Shown here: positions 7,754 through 15,335 of the stretch, in pieces | Numbering within the stretch: position 1 is the stretch's first letter | Layout of the letters: each line of letters begins with the position of its first letter | DNA from: JBNJEA01 sp051745395 | GTDB taxonomy: Bacteria > Desulfobacterota > Desulfobacteria > Desulfobacterales > Desulfosalsimonadaceae | Direction: 5' to 3' | Length of the DNA: 22,532 nt | Assembly: GCA_051745395.1 (NCBI GenBank) | Contig: JBNJEA010000043.1 | Coordinates: 1-22,532, forward strand | Translations under genes and position numbers: made by a program | Notes under the pieces: model-generated | Told to the model about the DNA's origin: nothing | What the model saw: only the letters and a program-made list of their open reading frames with translations | Databases searched by the model: none

Positions 7754-10081
7754 TTATGGAAGGTCTTTGTCTATGGTCTGTCGCAAGGTAAAGGCAATGT
7801 CTTTTTTGGATATCGGTTTCATCATTACGGTTGCGATGCCGATGTTTTCGATTTTTTCCGGGGTGACCTGCTCGCTGTAGCCGGTGCAGAGAATAATGGG
7901 GATATCGGCGCGGATTTTCAGCAATGCCCGGGCCAGTTCCATTCCGGTCATGTTGGGCATGGTCTGGTCGGTGAGCACGATGTCGAATCGGTCGGGGTTG
8001 TGGCGGAAGGCTTCGAGAGCTTCGATGCTGCTGGTGCGGGGGCAGACCCGGTAGCCGAGGCTTTCAATGATTTGTTTTTCCAGTTCGACAATGCGGTATT
8101 CGTCGTCTACCAGCAACACTTCTTCACGGCCGGTGGGCAGCGGTCCTTTGTGGCCGGCGGGTTCGGATGCCGGGGCGGATTCGGCGGCCACGGGCAGATA
8201 CACATCGAATCGGGCCCCTTCCCCCGCGGGGCTGTCGACGGCAATGACGCCGTCGGCGTTTTTGACAATGCCGTAGCTCACCGACAACCCGAGTCCGGTG
8301 CCTTTTTCCTGGGGTTTGGTGGTAAAATAGGGTTCAAATATTTTTTCGACCACGCCCGGCTCGATGCCGTTGCCGGTATCGGCGACGGAGATGCATACAT
8401 AGGGGCCCGGCGTCAAATCCGGGTGGACCGGCTTGTCTTTTTGCGCAATGTGGACGGTTTTTACGGAAACCCGCAAAACACCGGATGACTGGTTTTCCAT
8501 GGCATGAACGGCATTGGTGCACAGGTTCATGATCACCTGGTGGACCTGGGCCGGATGGATCATAACGCGGCCGGCCTTTGCTGCGATATCGGTTTCAATG
8601 GCGATGGTGGCGGGTACGGTGTTTTGCAGCAGCTTGATGGTTTCCTTGACAATGGGCTCTATCAATACCGGCTCGTTGACGTGTTCCCTGCTCTGTCGGC
8701 TGAAGGTGAGAATCTGCTGGACCAGGGCCTTGGCCCGTTCGGCCGATTGCAGGACCTGTTCAAGGTTTTCCCGGATGGTGTCGTTTTCGGGCAGATCCTC
8801 GATGGCCATTTCCGTGTAGCCGATTAAAGGAAATAAAATATTATTGAAATCATGGGCGATGCCGCCGGCCAGGGTGCCCAGAGATTCCATCTTCTGGGCA
8901 TGCTGGAGCTGGGCCTCTAACTCCCGGTGCTTTTGTTCGGCCCGGCGCCGTTTGGTAATGTCGCGGACGATGCCGCGAAATCCGGAGGGATTGCCGTCAT
9001 CGTCTAAGTTCGGGGAAACCGAGGTTTCCACGAACCGCACCCCGCCGTCTTTTCTCAGCAGCCGCCAGTTGAAAGTTTTTACCGGCTTGCCGGTGCGATA
9101 GACGTAGTTAAAGGTCTGGAAAATGGTTTTCCGGTCCGGCTCGGCCACTACATGCCGGTAGTTGGTGCCCCGGATTTCGGCATCGGTATATCCGAAAATC
9201 CGGAGCAGGGAATGGTTGAAAAACCGGATATTGCCGGACAAATCCACCTCGTAATAGCCGTCTTCGATGGAATCGAGGATGCTGCGGTATTTGGCTTCGC
9301 TTTGCTTTAAGGCCTTGCGGGTGTTTAAGGTTTCGGTGATGTTTCGGGCAATGCCGCGGACGCCGGTGGGTTGGCCGTTTTGATCATACACAAGGGAATT
9401 GTTGTATTCGATGACCAGCCGGTGTCCCCTTTTGGTGATAAACTGCATGTAGCCCCGGTCCGTGCCCCGGTTTTTCATCCGCGCCAGATAGGCGTCGACT
9501 TCCGGTCTCCTTTTGTGCGGCACAAGGTCCCGGAGGTTTAGCTGAAGCCATTCCTGGGCGCTATAGCCGGATTCTTTTATCGCCTGGGCGTTGACCGACT
9601 TGAAGTGGCCGTCCATGTCGTGGAAGAAAAGGTGGTCATTGAGGTTGTTGAAAATGTCGGCCATGATTTTTTCATTCCGCCGGGCCTGCTCGGCGGTGGC
9701 TTTGTGGCGGTGCATTTCGTCTTCGAGTTGGCGGGTTTTTTTCCGAAGGCGGGCGTTTAAGGCAACAGCGGCCAGCAGCAACAGCAACAGCAGGGCTGCG
9801 GCAAGCATCCAGCCCCATTTCATCCATGTGGGAATAACGGTTTTTCGAAATACAGCCTGCCGCGCTTTTTGGGACGGCGACTGCACTGCATCGGTACCGG
9901 CTATGCACGGGGTCGGTTCGAAAGCCCGGTAAAGGCCGAAAGATTGATGTTTATCGCCGGCATATCCCGGCGCGGGCAGGTCGGGGCTGCCTGCGATGAC
10001 AAAGAAGAGCAGAATCGATAAGAATGTAGAAGCAGAGGATTTTTTCAAACGGTTGCCATCCAAAAGTTTATATATAATCAT
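7754..10081 (-). CDS. Membrane hybrid histidine kinase (PAS-PAS-HisKA-HATPase-REC)
   Basis: This 775-residue sensor kinase has a hydrophobic N-terminal segment near residues 18-36, a short likely periplasmic stretch of about 50 residues, and a second membrane helix near 87-108 (WMLAAALLLLLLLAAVAL). Two PAS domains follow at about 135-255 and 260-385, each ending in a PAC-like GVRGIARNITE or GFRGIVRDITK. The HisKA domain has His410 in GGIAHDFNN. The ATPase has an N box (NLCTNAVHAM), DTGNGIEP, and a lid and G2 of FTTKPQEKGTGLGL. The C-terminal receiver has VDDE and phospho-acceptor Asp705 in TDQTMPN. The ATG at 10081 has no ribosome site; a TTG at 10048 would give a signal-peptide-like start (M-KKSSAS). 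It probably signals to the HD-GYP regulator encoded next. Confidence 0.92.
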   Translation of the reverse strand: MIIYKLLDGNRLKKSSASTFLSILLFFVIAGSPDLPAPGYAGDKHQSFGLYRAFEPTPCIAGTDAVQSPSQKARQAVFRKTVIPTWMKWGWMLAAALLLLLLLAAVALNARLRKKTRQLEDEMHRHKATAEQARRNEKIMADIFNNLNDHLFFHDMDGHFKSVNAQAIKESGYSAQEWLQLNLRDLVPHKRRPEVDAYLARMKNRGTDRGYMQFITKRGHRLVIEYNNSLVYDQNGQPTGVRGIARNITETLNTRKALKQSEAKYRSILDSIEDGYYEVDLSGNIRFFNHSLLRIFGYTDAEIRGTNYRHVVAEPDRKTIFQTFNYVYRTGKPVKTFNWRLLRKDGGVRFVETSVSPNLDDDGNPSGFRGIVRDITKRRRAEQKHRELEAQLQHAQKMESLGTLAGGIAHDFNNILFPLIGYTEMAIEDLPENDTIRENLEQVLQSAERAKALVQQILTFSRQSREHVNEPVLIEPIVKETIKLLQNTVPATIAIETDIAAKAGRVMIHPAQVHQVIMNLCTNAVHAMENQSSGVLRVSVKTVHIAQKDKPVHPDLTPGPYVCISVADTGNGIEPGVVEKIFEPYFTTKPQEKGTGLGLSVSYGIVKNADGVIAVDSPAGEGARFDVYLPVAAESAPASEPAGHKGPLPTGREEVLLVDDEYRIVELEKQIIESLGYRVCPRTSSIEALEAFRHNPDRFDIVLTDQTMPNMTGMELARALLKIRADIPIILCTGYSEQVTPEKIENIGIATVMMKPISKKDIAFTLRQTIDKDLP

Positions 10082-10152
10082 ATCGTTTATAGCATACCTG
10101 AACCCCTTAGAAAAACATCAATATGAATGAAAGGGTCAGGGATTTCTTTTCA

Positions 10153-10180
10153 TTGATTGCTGCCGTGGATGTATTATAAA
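10153..10180 (+). promoter_or_regulatory. Possible sigma70-like promoter for hrpA
   Basis: TTGATT (10153-10158), a 16-base spacer and TATAAA (10175-10180) fit a sigma70-type promoter about 65 bases before the hrpA start. The reverse strand of the same spot reads TATAAT (10173-10178) and could serve as a -10 for the divergent kinase, although no good minus-strand -35 is visible. Confidence 0.4.
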
Positions 10181-10244
10181 AGGGGTTTGAAATTATCATG
10201 ATATCCATTTGACTTGTTATCCATATTGAAATTACTGGGAATTG

Positions 10245-13200
10245 ATGTATACCCCCGAGCCCCCTGCCAACCCGTTTGCTGCGGTGCAATCGTTGCTGCC
10301 CCGGGCCCTGCATGCCGATCGCATTGCCGCAAAACGGCAGCTCAAACAGTTGCGCCGCCGGTCGGGCAAGCAGGCACCGGACGGCAAGATGCAAAACAAG
10401 CTGGCCGGCCTGGAGAGACGACTGCAAAAATCGGCGGCCGTAAAGCAGAAACGGATCGACGGCCGCCCGCGGCCGAAATATAACCCGGAACTGCCGATTA
10501 CGGAAAAACGCGATCAACTCGTGGAGCTTATCGCCAACCACCAGGTGGTCATTGTCTCCGGGGAAACCGGTTCCGGCAAGACCACCCAGCTGCCCAAGTT
10601 CTGCCTGGAAGCCGGCCGCGGAATCGAAGGCCGTATCGCCTGCACCCAGCCCCGCAGAATCGCCGCCATTACCGTGGCAACCCGAATCGCCGAAGAGCTC
10701 GGGGAAGAACCGGGACATGCCGTGGGCCACAAGATCCGCTTTCAGGACAAGGTCAGTGAGCACAGCTCGGTCAAAATGATGACAGACGGCATCCTGCTCG
10801 CCGAAACCCAGGGGGATAAGTATCTCAACGAATACGATACCATCATCGTGGACGAAGCCCATGAACGCAGCCTAAACATTGATTTTCTGCTCGGGCTGTT
10901 AAAGCAGCTGGTCGAAAAGCGCCGGGATTTAAAGCTCATTATCACCTCGGCCACCATTGATACGGAAAAATTTTCAAAGGCGTTTTTCGATGCCCCCATC
11001 GTCGAGGTCTCCGGCCGGATGTATCCGGTGGAGGTTCGCTACATGCCGCCGGAGAGCTTTGTCCGGGACACGGATGATTTTTCCTACGTGGAGGCCGCCG
11101 TTTCCGGCGTGGACCGCGTGGTCCGGGAGGCGCCTTTCGGCGATGTTTTGGTATTCATGCCCACCGAGGCCGACATCCGCGAAACCTGCGAGATGTTGTC
11201 CGGCCGGCAATACAAGGCGGCGGTGATTTTGCCCCTTTATGCCCGGCTGCCGGCCGCCGAGCAGTCGAAGGTGTTTGCGCCCGCCGCCGGCCGCAAGATC
11301 ATCGTGGCCACCAACGTGGCCGAGACCTCGATTACCATCCCCGGCATCAAGTATGTAGTCGACACGGGCCTGGCCCGGATATCGACCTACATCCCCGGCA
11401 CCCGGACCACGGCGCTGCCGGTGGCGCCGATTTCCAAAAGCAGCGCCGACCAGCGCAAGGGCCGGTGCGGCCGGGTGGCAAACGGGGTGTGTGTCCGGCT
11501 GTTTTCCGAAGACGATTACGAGTCCCGGCCCATGTACACGCCGCCGGAAGTGCTGCGGGCCAACCTGGCCGAAGTGATTCTGCGCATGATCGCGCTGAAA
11601 CTCGGCGATGTGGAAAAATTCCCTTTTGTCGACCCGCCCCCGGCCAAACAGATCAAAGACGGGTTCAATATCCTCTACGAACTCGATGCCATTTTATCCC
11701 GAAACGCCGGCAAGAAAAAGTCCGGAAAACCCGATATCCGGCTGACCCGGCGGGGCGAGTTGATGGCGAAGATGCCCCTGGATCCGCGCATTTCGCGGAT
11801 GCTGATCGAGGCGCGCGACCACGGCGTGCTGCCGACCGTGGCCGTCATCGCCGCGGCCTTGACCATCTCCGATCCCCGGGAGCGGCCCGAAGGCAAGGAG
11901 GCCAAGGCAGACGCCGCCCATGCGGGCTTTCGCGATCCGGCATCGGATTTTATCACCTTGTTTAATATCTGGCGGGGCGTGGCCGGCGATCCGAAAACGG
12001 CCAAGCCCGCGGTCCGGGCCCGGGACTTGAAGGCCTTTGTCAAATCCCACTGGCTGTCATTTAAGCGGATGCGTGAATGGCTCGATGTCTACGACCAGAT
12101 TACCACGCTTTTGGCGGAATCGGGGATCACGCTGGAAAGCGGTATGTTTGAGCCCAAACCGGTCTCAAACGACAAGAAAAGCGGCTTTTCCAACCGGTAT
12201 GCCGCCGTTCACCAGTCGATTTTAAGCGGGTTTCTGGCCAATATCGCTGAGCGCAAGGAAAAAAATCTCTACCGGGGCGCCCGCCAGAAGGAATTGATGA
12301 TATTTCCGGGCTCCGGGCTGTTCAACCGGGCCGGCGGCTGGATCGTGGCCGCGGAAATCGTGGAAACATCGCGGCGCTTTGCCCGGATGGTGGCCAATAT
12401 CGATCCGGCCTGGCTCGAGCCCATCGGCCGGTCCCAGTGCAAGTATACCTATCTCAACCCCCGCTGGCGGAAAAACCGGGAAACCGTGATCGCAGACGAG
12501 CAGGTGAGCCTGTACGGGTTGATCATCGTGGGCCGCCGGCCGGTGCCCTACGGCAAAATCGATCCGGAAACCGCATCCGAAATTTTTATCCGGGAGGCCT
12601 TAATCGAAGGCGACGTCAAAACCGTGCTGCCGTTTATGCGGCACAACTGGGACGTAGCCGACGAAATCCGCGACATGGAAGAACGCATCCGGCGCCGGGA
12701 GCTTCTGGCTTCCGAGGCCGACATGCTCGAATTCTACCGTCAGCGCCTGCACGGCGTCTATGACATGCGCACCCTGAAAAAAAAGATCAGGGAAAACGGG
12801 TCCGACGATTTTTTAAAGATGCAAAAGGCCGATCTTATGGCCGCTGCCCCGGATGAGGAGGAACTGGCCCAGTACCCGGATCAGCTCCCGCTGGGCGACG
12901 GGGCCTTTACCTGCGCCTACCGGTTTAACCCGGGTGCCGCAGACGACGGGGTTACCCTCAAGTTGCCGGCATCTGCGGCCGGCGCTGTTCCCCGGGAGGC
13001 AACGGACTGGGTGGTGCCGGGCCTGCTTTCCGAAAAGATCGCCGCGTTGCTCAAAAACCTGCCCAAGGTCTATCGCAAGCAACTGGTGCCGGTCAGCGAC
13101 ACAGTGGCCGTGATCATGCGGGAAATGCCCAAGTACCGGGGATCGCTGGTGGCCACATTAAGCCGGTTTATTTATGAACGCTTCGGTGTAGACATACCGG

Positions 13201-14255
13201 TCCGTACCTGGTCGGAAGCCGAGCTGCCCGATCACCTGCAGCTTCGGTTTGCCTTGATCGATGCCGACGGCAATGAAGTCGTCAGCGGCCGGGACCGACG
13301 GATTTTAAACGGTTCGGCCGGCCATTCTGTCGATTCGACCCAGTTGGCCCGGGAAAGGCAAAAATGGGAACAAACGGGGCTGACCCGCTGGGAGATCCCT
13401 GACCTGCCGGAAATGATATCCATTGCCGGCAAAAACGGCGAAAATTTTCCCGTATACCCCGGGTTGGAAGCCGACGGCGAGCAGGTCAACCTGCGGCTGT
13501 TTACTGATCGGAACCGGGCCGAAGCCGCACACCGGCAAGGGGTGGCGAGGTTGTTTGCCGTCTATTTCGCAAAAGAGGTCCGGTTTTTGCGGCGCGCCGT
13601 GGCCCTGCCGGCGACGGCAAAGGCAAAAGCCGTTTATTTCGGCGGGGTGGCGGCGGTGGAGGCCGCCATTGTCGATCACGTGATCGAAAAACTCTTTGCC
13701 CGAAACATCCGCACCGAAGCCGCATTTTATGAACATGCCGGAAATACGGTCAACCACATGATCGAAACCGGCCGGGCGGTACTGGAAAAGGTGATCCCGG
13801 TCATAGACGCCTATCATGAGGTGCGGGACCGGATTTACCGGCAGGAACAGGCCCTGGGCCAATCGGCGGTGATGTCGGAATTTTTCTCCGAATTGCGGCA
13901 ATCCCTGGACCGGGTCGTGCCTGAAAATTTTATCCGCCTCTATGATACCGAGCGGATGGGCCATTTGGTCCGGTATGTAAAGGCCCTGGCCATCCGGGCC
14001 GAACGCGGTGTCAACGACCTGGAAAAAGATTCCAGCCGGGCCCGCCAGGCCGCGCGCATGCAGGGCAAATTAGAGGAGCTGATCGCCACGTTAGACGATG
14101 CGGCCTCTGCTGAAAAGCGCGCCGCCGTGGAGGAATTTTTCTGGATGATCGAGGAGTTCAAGGTTTCGCTGTTTGCCCAGGAGCTCAAAACCGCCTACCC
14201 GGTATCGGAGAAGCGGTTGAACAAGAGATATGCGGAGATCATGCGGATGGGGTAG
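10245..14255 (+). CDS. hrpA: ATP-dependent RNA helicase HrpA (DEAH box)
   Basis: This 1336-residue DEAH-box RNA helicase is close in length to E. coli HrpA (about 1300). Helicase motifs are intact: Walker A GETGSGKT at 106-113, motif Ib region TQPRRIAA, DEAH at 203-206, SAT at 235-237, and motif VI QRKGRCGR at 403-410 with the cysteine usual in HrpA. The helicase-associated HA2/OB region and the long HrpA-specific C-terminal domain (DUF3418-like) follow to the end. HrpA acts in ribosome-associated RNA remodelling and fimbrial mRNA processing in E. coli, and in rescue of stalled ribosomes; the role here is inferred by homology. The ATG at 10245 has GGGA five bases before an adjoining TTG-ATG pair; the TTG at 10242 is the alternative. 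It is divergent from the kinase and convergent with the glycosyltransferase. Confidence 0.96.
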   Translation: MYTPEPPANPFAAVQSLLPRALHADRIAAKRQLKQLRRRSGKQAPDGKMQNKLAGLERRLQKSAAVKQKRIDGRPRPKYNPELPITEKRDQLVELIANHQVVIVSGETGSGKTTQLPKFCLEAGRGIEGRIACTQPRRIAAITVATRIAEELGEEPGHAVGHKIRFQDKVSEHSSVKMMTDGILLAETQGDKYLNEYDTIIVDEAHERSLNIDFLLGLLKQLVEKRRDLKLIITSATIDTEKFSKAFFDAPIVEVSGRMYPVEVRYMPPESFVRDTDDFSYVEAAVSGVDRVVREAPFGDVLVFMPTEADIRETCEMLSGRQYKAAVILPLYARLPAAEQSKVFAPAAGRKIIVATNVAETSITIPGIKYVVDTGLARISTYIPGTRTTALPVAPISKSSADQRKGRCGRVANGVCVRLFSEDDYESRPMYTPPEVLRANLAEVILRMIALKLGDVEKFPFVDPPPAKQIKDGFNILYELDAILSRNAGKKKSGKPDIRLTRRGELMAKMPLDPRISRMLIEARDHGVLPTVAVIAAALTISDPRERPEGKEAKADAAHAGFRDPASDFITLFNIWRGVAGDPKTAKPAVRARDLKAFVKSHWLSFKRMREWLDVYDQITTLLAESGITLESGMFEPKPVSNDKKSGFSNRYAAVHQSILSGFLANIAERKEKNLYRGARQKELMIFPGSGLFNRAGGWIVAAEIVETSRRFARMVANIDPAWLEPIGRSQCKYTYLNPRWRKNRETVIADEQVSLYGLIIVGRRPVPYGKIDPETASEIFIREALIEGDVKTVLPFMRHNWDVADEIRDMEERIRRRELLASEADMLEFYRQRLHGVYDMRTLKKKIRENGSDDFLKMQKADLMAAAPDEEELAQYPDQLPLGDGAFTCAYRFNPGAADDGVTLKLPASAAGAVPREATDWVVPGLLSEKIAALLKNLPKVYRKQLVPVSDTVAVIMREMPKYRGSLVATLSRFIYERFGVDIPVRTWSEAELPDHLQLRFALIDADGNEVVSGRDRRILNGSAGHSVDSTQLARERQKWEQTGLTRWEIPDLPEMISIAGKNGENFPVYPGLEADGEQVNLRLFTDRNRAEAAHRQGVARLFAVYFAKEVRFLRRAVALPATAKAKAVYFGGVAAVEAAIVDHVIEKLFARNIRTEAAFYEHAGNTVNHMIETGRAVLEKVIPVIDAYHEVRDRIYRQEQALGQSAVMSEFFSELRQSLDRVVPENFIRLYDTERMGHLVRYVKALAIRAERGVNDLEKDSSRARQAARMQGKLEELIATLDDAASAEKRAAVEEFFWMIEEFKVSLFAQELKTAYPVSEKRLNKRYAEIMRMG

Positions 14256-14256
14256 G

Positions 14257-14378
14257 ACAGGGCTTTGGTCGGCCCAGGTGTCAAACCTTGAATTGTGAAT
14301 TAACTCGAGCGCGGCTTAAGCCACGCTTGGGTTAATTCACAATTCAAGGTTTGACACCTGGGCCGACCAAAGCCCTGT
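14257..14378. repeat. 122-nt near-perfect palindrome between convergent genes
   Basis: The two 61-nt arms meet at GGCTTAAGCC (14313-14322). The outer 48 bases of each arm are perfectly complementary; only three transitions interrupt the inner part, at left-arm positions 14305, 14307 and 14311. It starts two bases after the hrpA stop codon and runs 35 bases into the 3' end of the glycosyltransferase gene. The left arm, read on from the hrpA stop, encodes the same RALVGPGVKP-stop as the glycosyltransferase C-terminus, so one arm is an inverted copy of the other. Both convergent transcripts would fold into a very long hairpin. No T-tract follows, so it is not a standard terminator. Confidence 0.95.
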
Positions 14379-15192
14379 AATAACGAGCTTCTTCCGTTTT
14401 CCCCCGTTTTTCGCAGCCCTGGGCATAGATCCGGCATTTTTGGCAAAGCATTTCCGCGGCCGCCCGGTATTGCCGTTCGGTTAGCCGCCCGCCGGCCATG
14501 ACCTTTTGAATGGCGTAAATGCGGTATTTGTCCAGGGCCGGGCTTTGCGACAACTGGTCGGCATGGCCGCCGCGCTTGACGATCAGCGGGGTCTCGATCA
14601 GGCCCACAGGGTATTGGGAGGTGATTTGCAGCCACAGGTCGTAGTCCTCGCAGGCGGGCAGCGTTTCGTCAAAGCCGCCGACCGTATCGAGCAGTTCGCG
14701 CCGGAGCATCACGGCAGAGGGGCTGATCAGGCAAAGGGCAAGAGAGGGGACAAAAATGTCGCCGGCCGGTTTTTTGTGGCGAAAGCCGGGATTGACCCGG
14801 CGGCCGTTTCTGATCCAGCGCTCCTCGGTCTGGCAGATGGCAATTTCCGGATGGGCGGCCATGTAGTCGACCTGCGTGCGGAGCTTTCCGGCCAGCCAGT
14901 AGTCGTCGGAGTCGACAAAGGCGAGCAGTTCGCCTTCGGCCGCTTCGATGCCGCGGTTTCGGGCCGCACTGACCCCCCGGTTGTCTTGGGAAACAACCCG
15001 GATTTGATCCCCGTATCCGGCCAGCAGCGCGACCGTGTCATCCGTGGACCCGTCGTCAACCACGATGAGCTCGAAATTGTCATACTCCTGGGCCAGCACC
15101 GAATCGATGGCGTCTGCCACCGTCCACGCCCGGTTGTAGGTGGGCAGAATCACGGATACGAGGGGCGTTGATGCGGATGTTTCGTCACTCAT
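14344..15192 (-). CDS. Family 2 glycosyltransferase
   Basis: This 282-residue GT-A fold glycosyltransferase transfers a sugar from a nucleotide donor, probably for a surface or secreted glycan. The N-terminus has the classic SVILPTYNRAWTV start; VVDDGSTDDT at 44-53 binds the nucleotide; GVSAARNRGIEAA follows; DSDD at 94-97 is the metal-binding DxD; and CEDYDLWL at 181-188 carries the acidic acceptor-site pair. No membrane segment is seen, so it is likely cytoplasmic or peripheral. The ATG at 15192 is preceded by GGAAG at a good distance. There is no glycan cluster around it, which is unusual. The last ten or so residues lie in the palindrome, and a tandem octamer array sits in its 5' region. 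Confidence 0.93.
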   Translation of the reverse strand: MSDETSASTPLVSVILPTYNRAWTVADAIDSVLAQEYDNFELIVVDDGSTDDTVALLAGYGDQIRVVSQDNRGVSAARNRGIEAAEGELLAFVDSDDYWLAGKLRTQVDYMAAHPEIAICQTEERWIRNGRRVNPGFRHKKPAGDIFVPSLALCLISPSAVMLRRELLDTVGGFDETLPACEDYDLWLQITSQYPVGLIETPLIVKRGGHADQLSQSPALDKYRIYAIQKVMAGGRLTERQYRAAAEMLCQKCRIYAQGCEKRGKTEEARYYRALVGPGVKP

Positions 15193-15236
15193 TTTAACTT
15201 CCGTGCCCCCTCACAGTCCCCCCCCAGTCCCCCAGC

Positions 15237-15334
15237 CTCAGTGCCTCAGTCCCTTATAGCCCCTCAGTGCCTCAGTCCCTCAGTCCCTTAGTCCCTCAGT
15301 CCCTCAGCCCCTCAGTCCCTCAGTCCCTTTATCC
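15237..15334. repeat. Tandem octamer array, unit CTCAGTCC
   Basis: About a dozen copies of an 8-base unit, CTCAGTCC with single-base variants (CTCAGTGC, CTTAGTCC, CTCAGCCC), run without spacers except for one 10-base interruption (15253-15262). More degenerate CAGTCC copies extend left to about 15210. The array fills the gap between the stop of the CoA-transferase/GNAT gene and the glycosyltransferase start. On the minus strand every unit gives GGG separated by five bases, a G3N5 pattern that meets the usual G-quadruplex rule, and each unit carries a GAGGGA ribosome-site-like string. The 8-base unit is not a multiple of three and lies outside coding sequence. Confidence 0.93.
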
Positions 15335-15335
15335 T

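Noticed and set aside
10107..10862. A 251-codon open frame on the minus strand
   Set aside because: It overlaps the start and Walker A region of hrpA on the other strand and has no family character; a shadow frame.
14257..14378. The palindrome as a simple intrinsic terminator
   Set aside because: The stem is far longer than any terminator, has an AT-rich middle part, and neither side is followed by a T-run.
15210..15334. Octamer array as a CRISPR
   Set aside because: Units are 8 bases long and directly abutting, with no spacers and no cas genes nearby.
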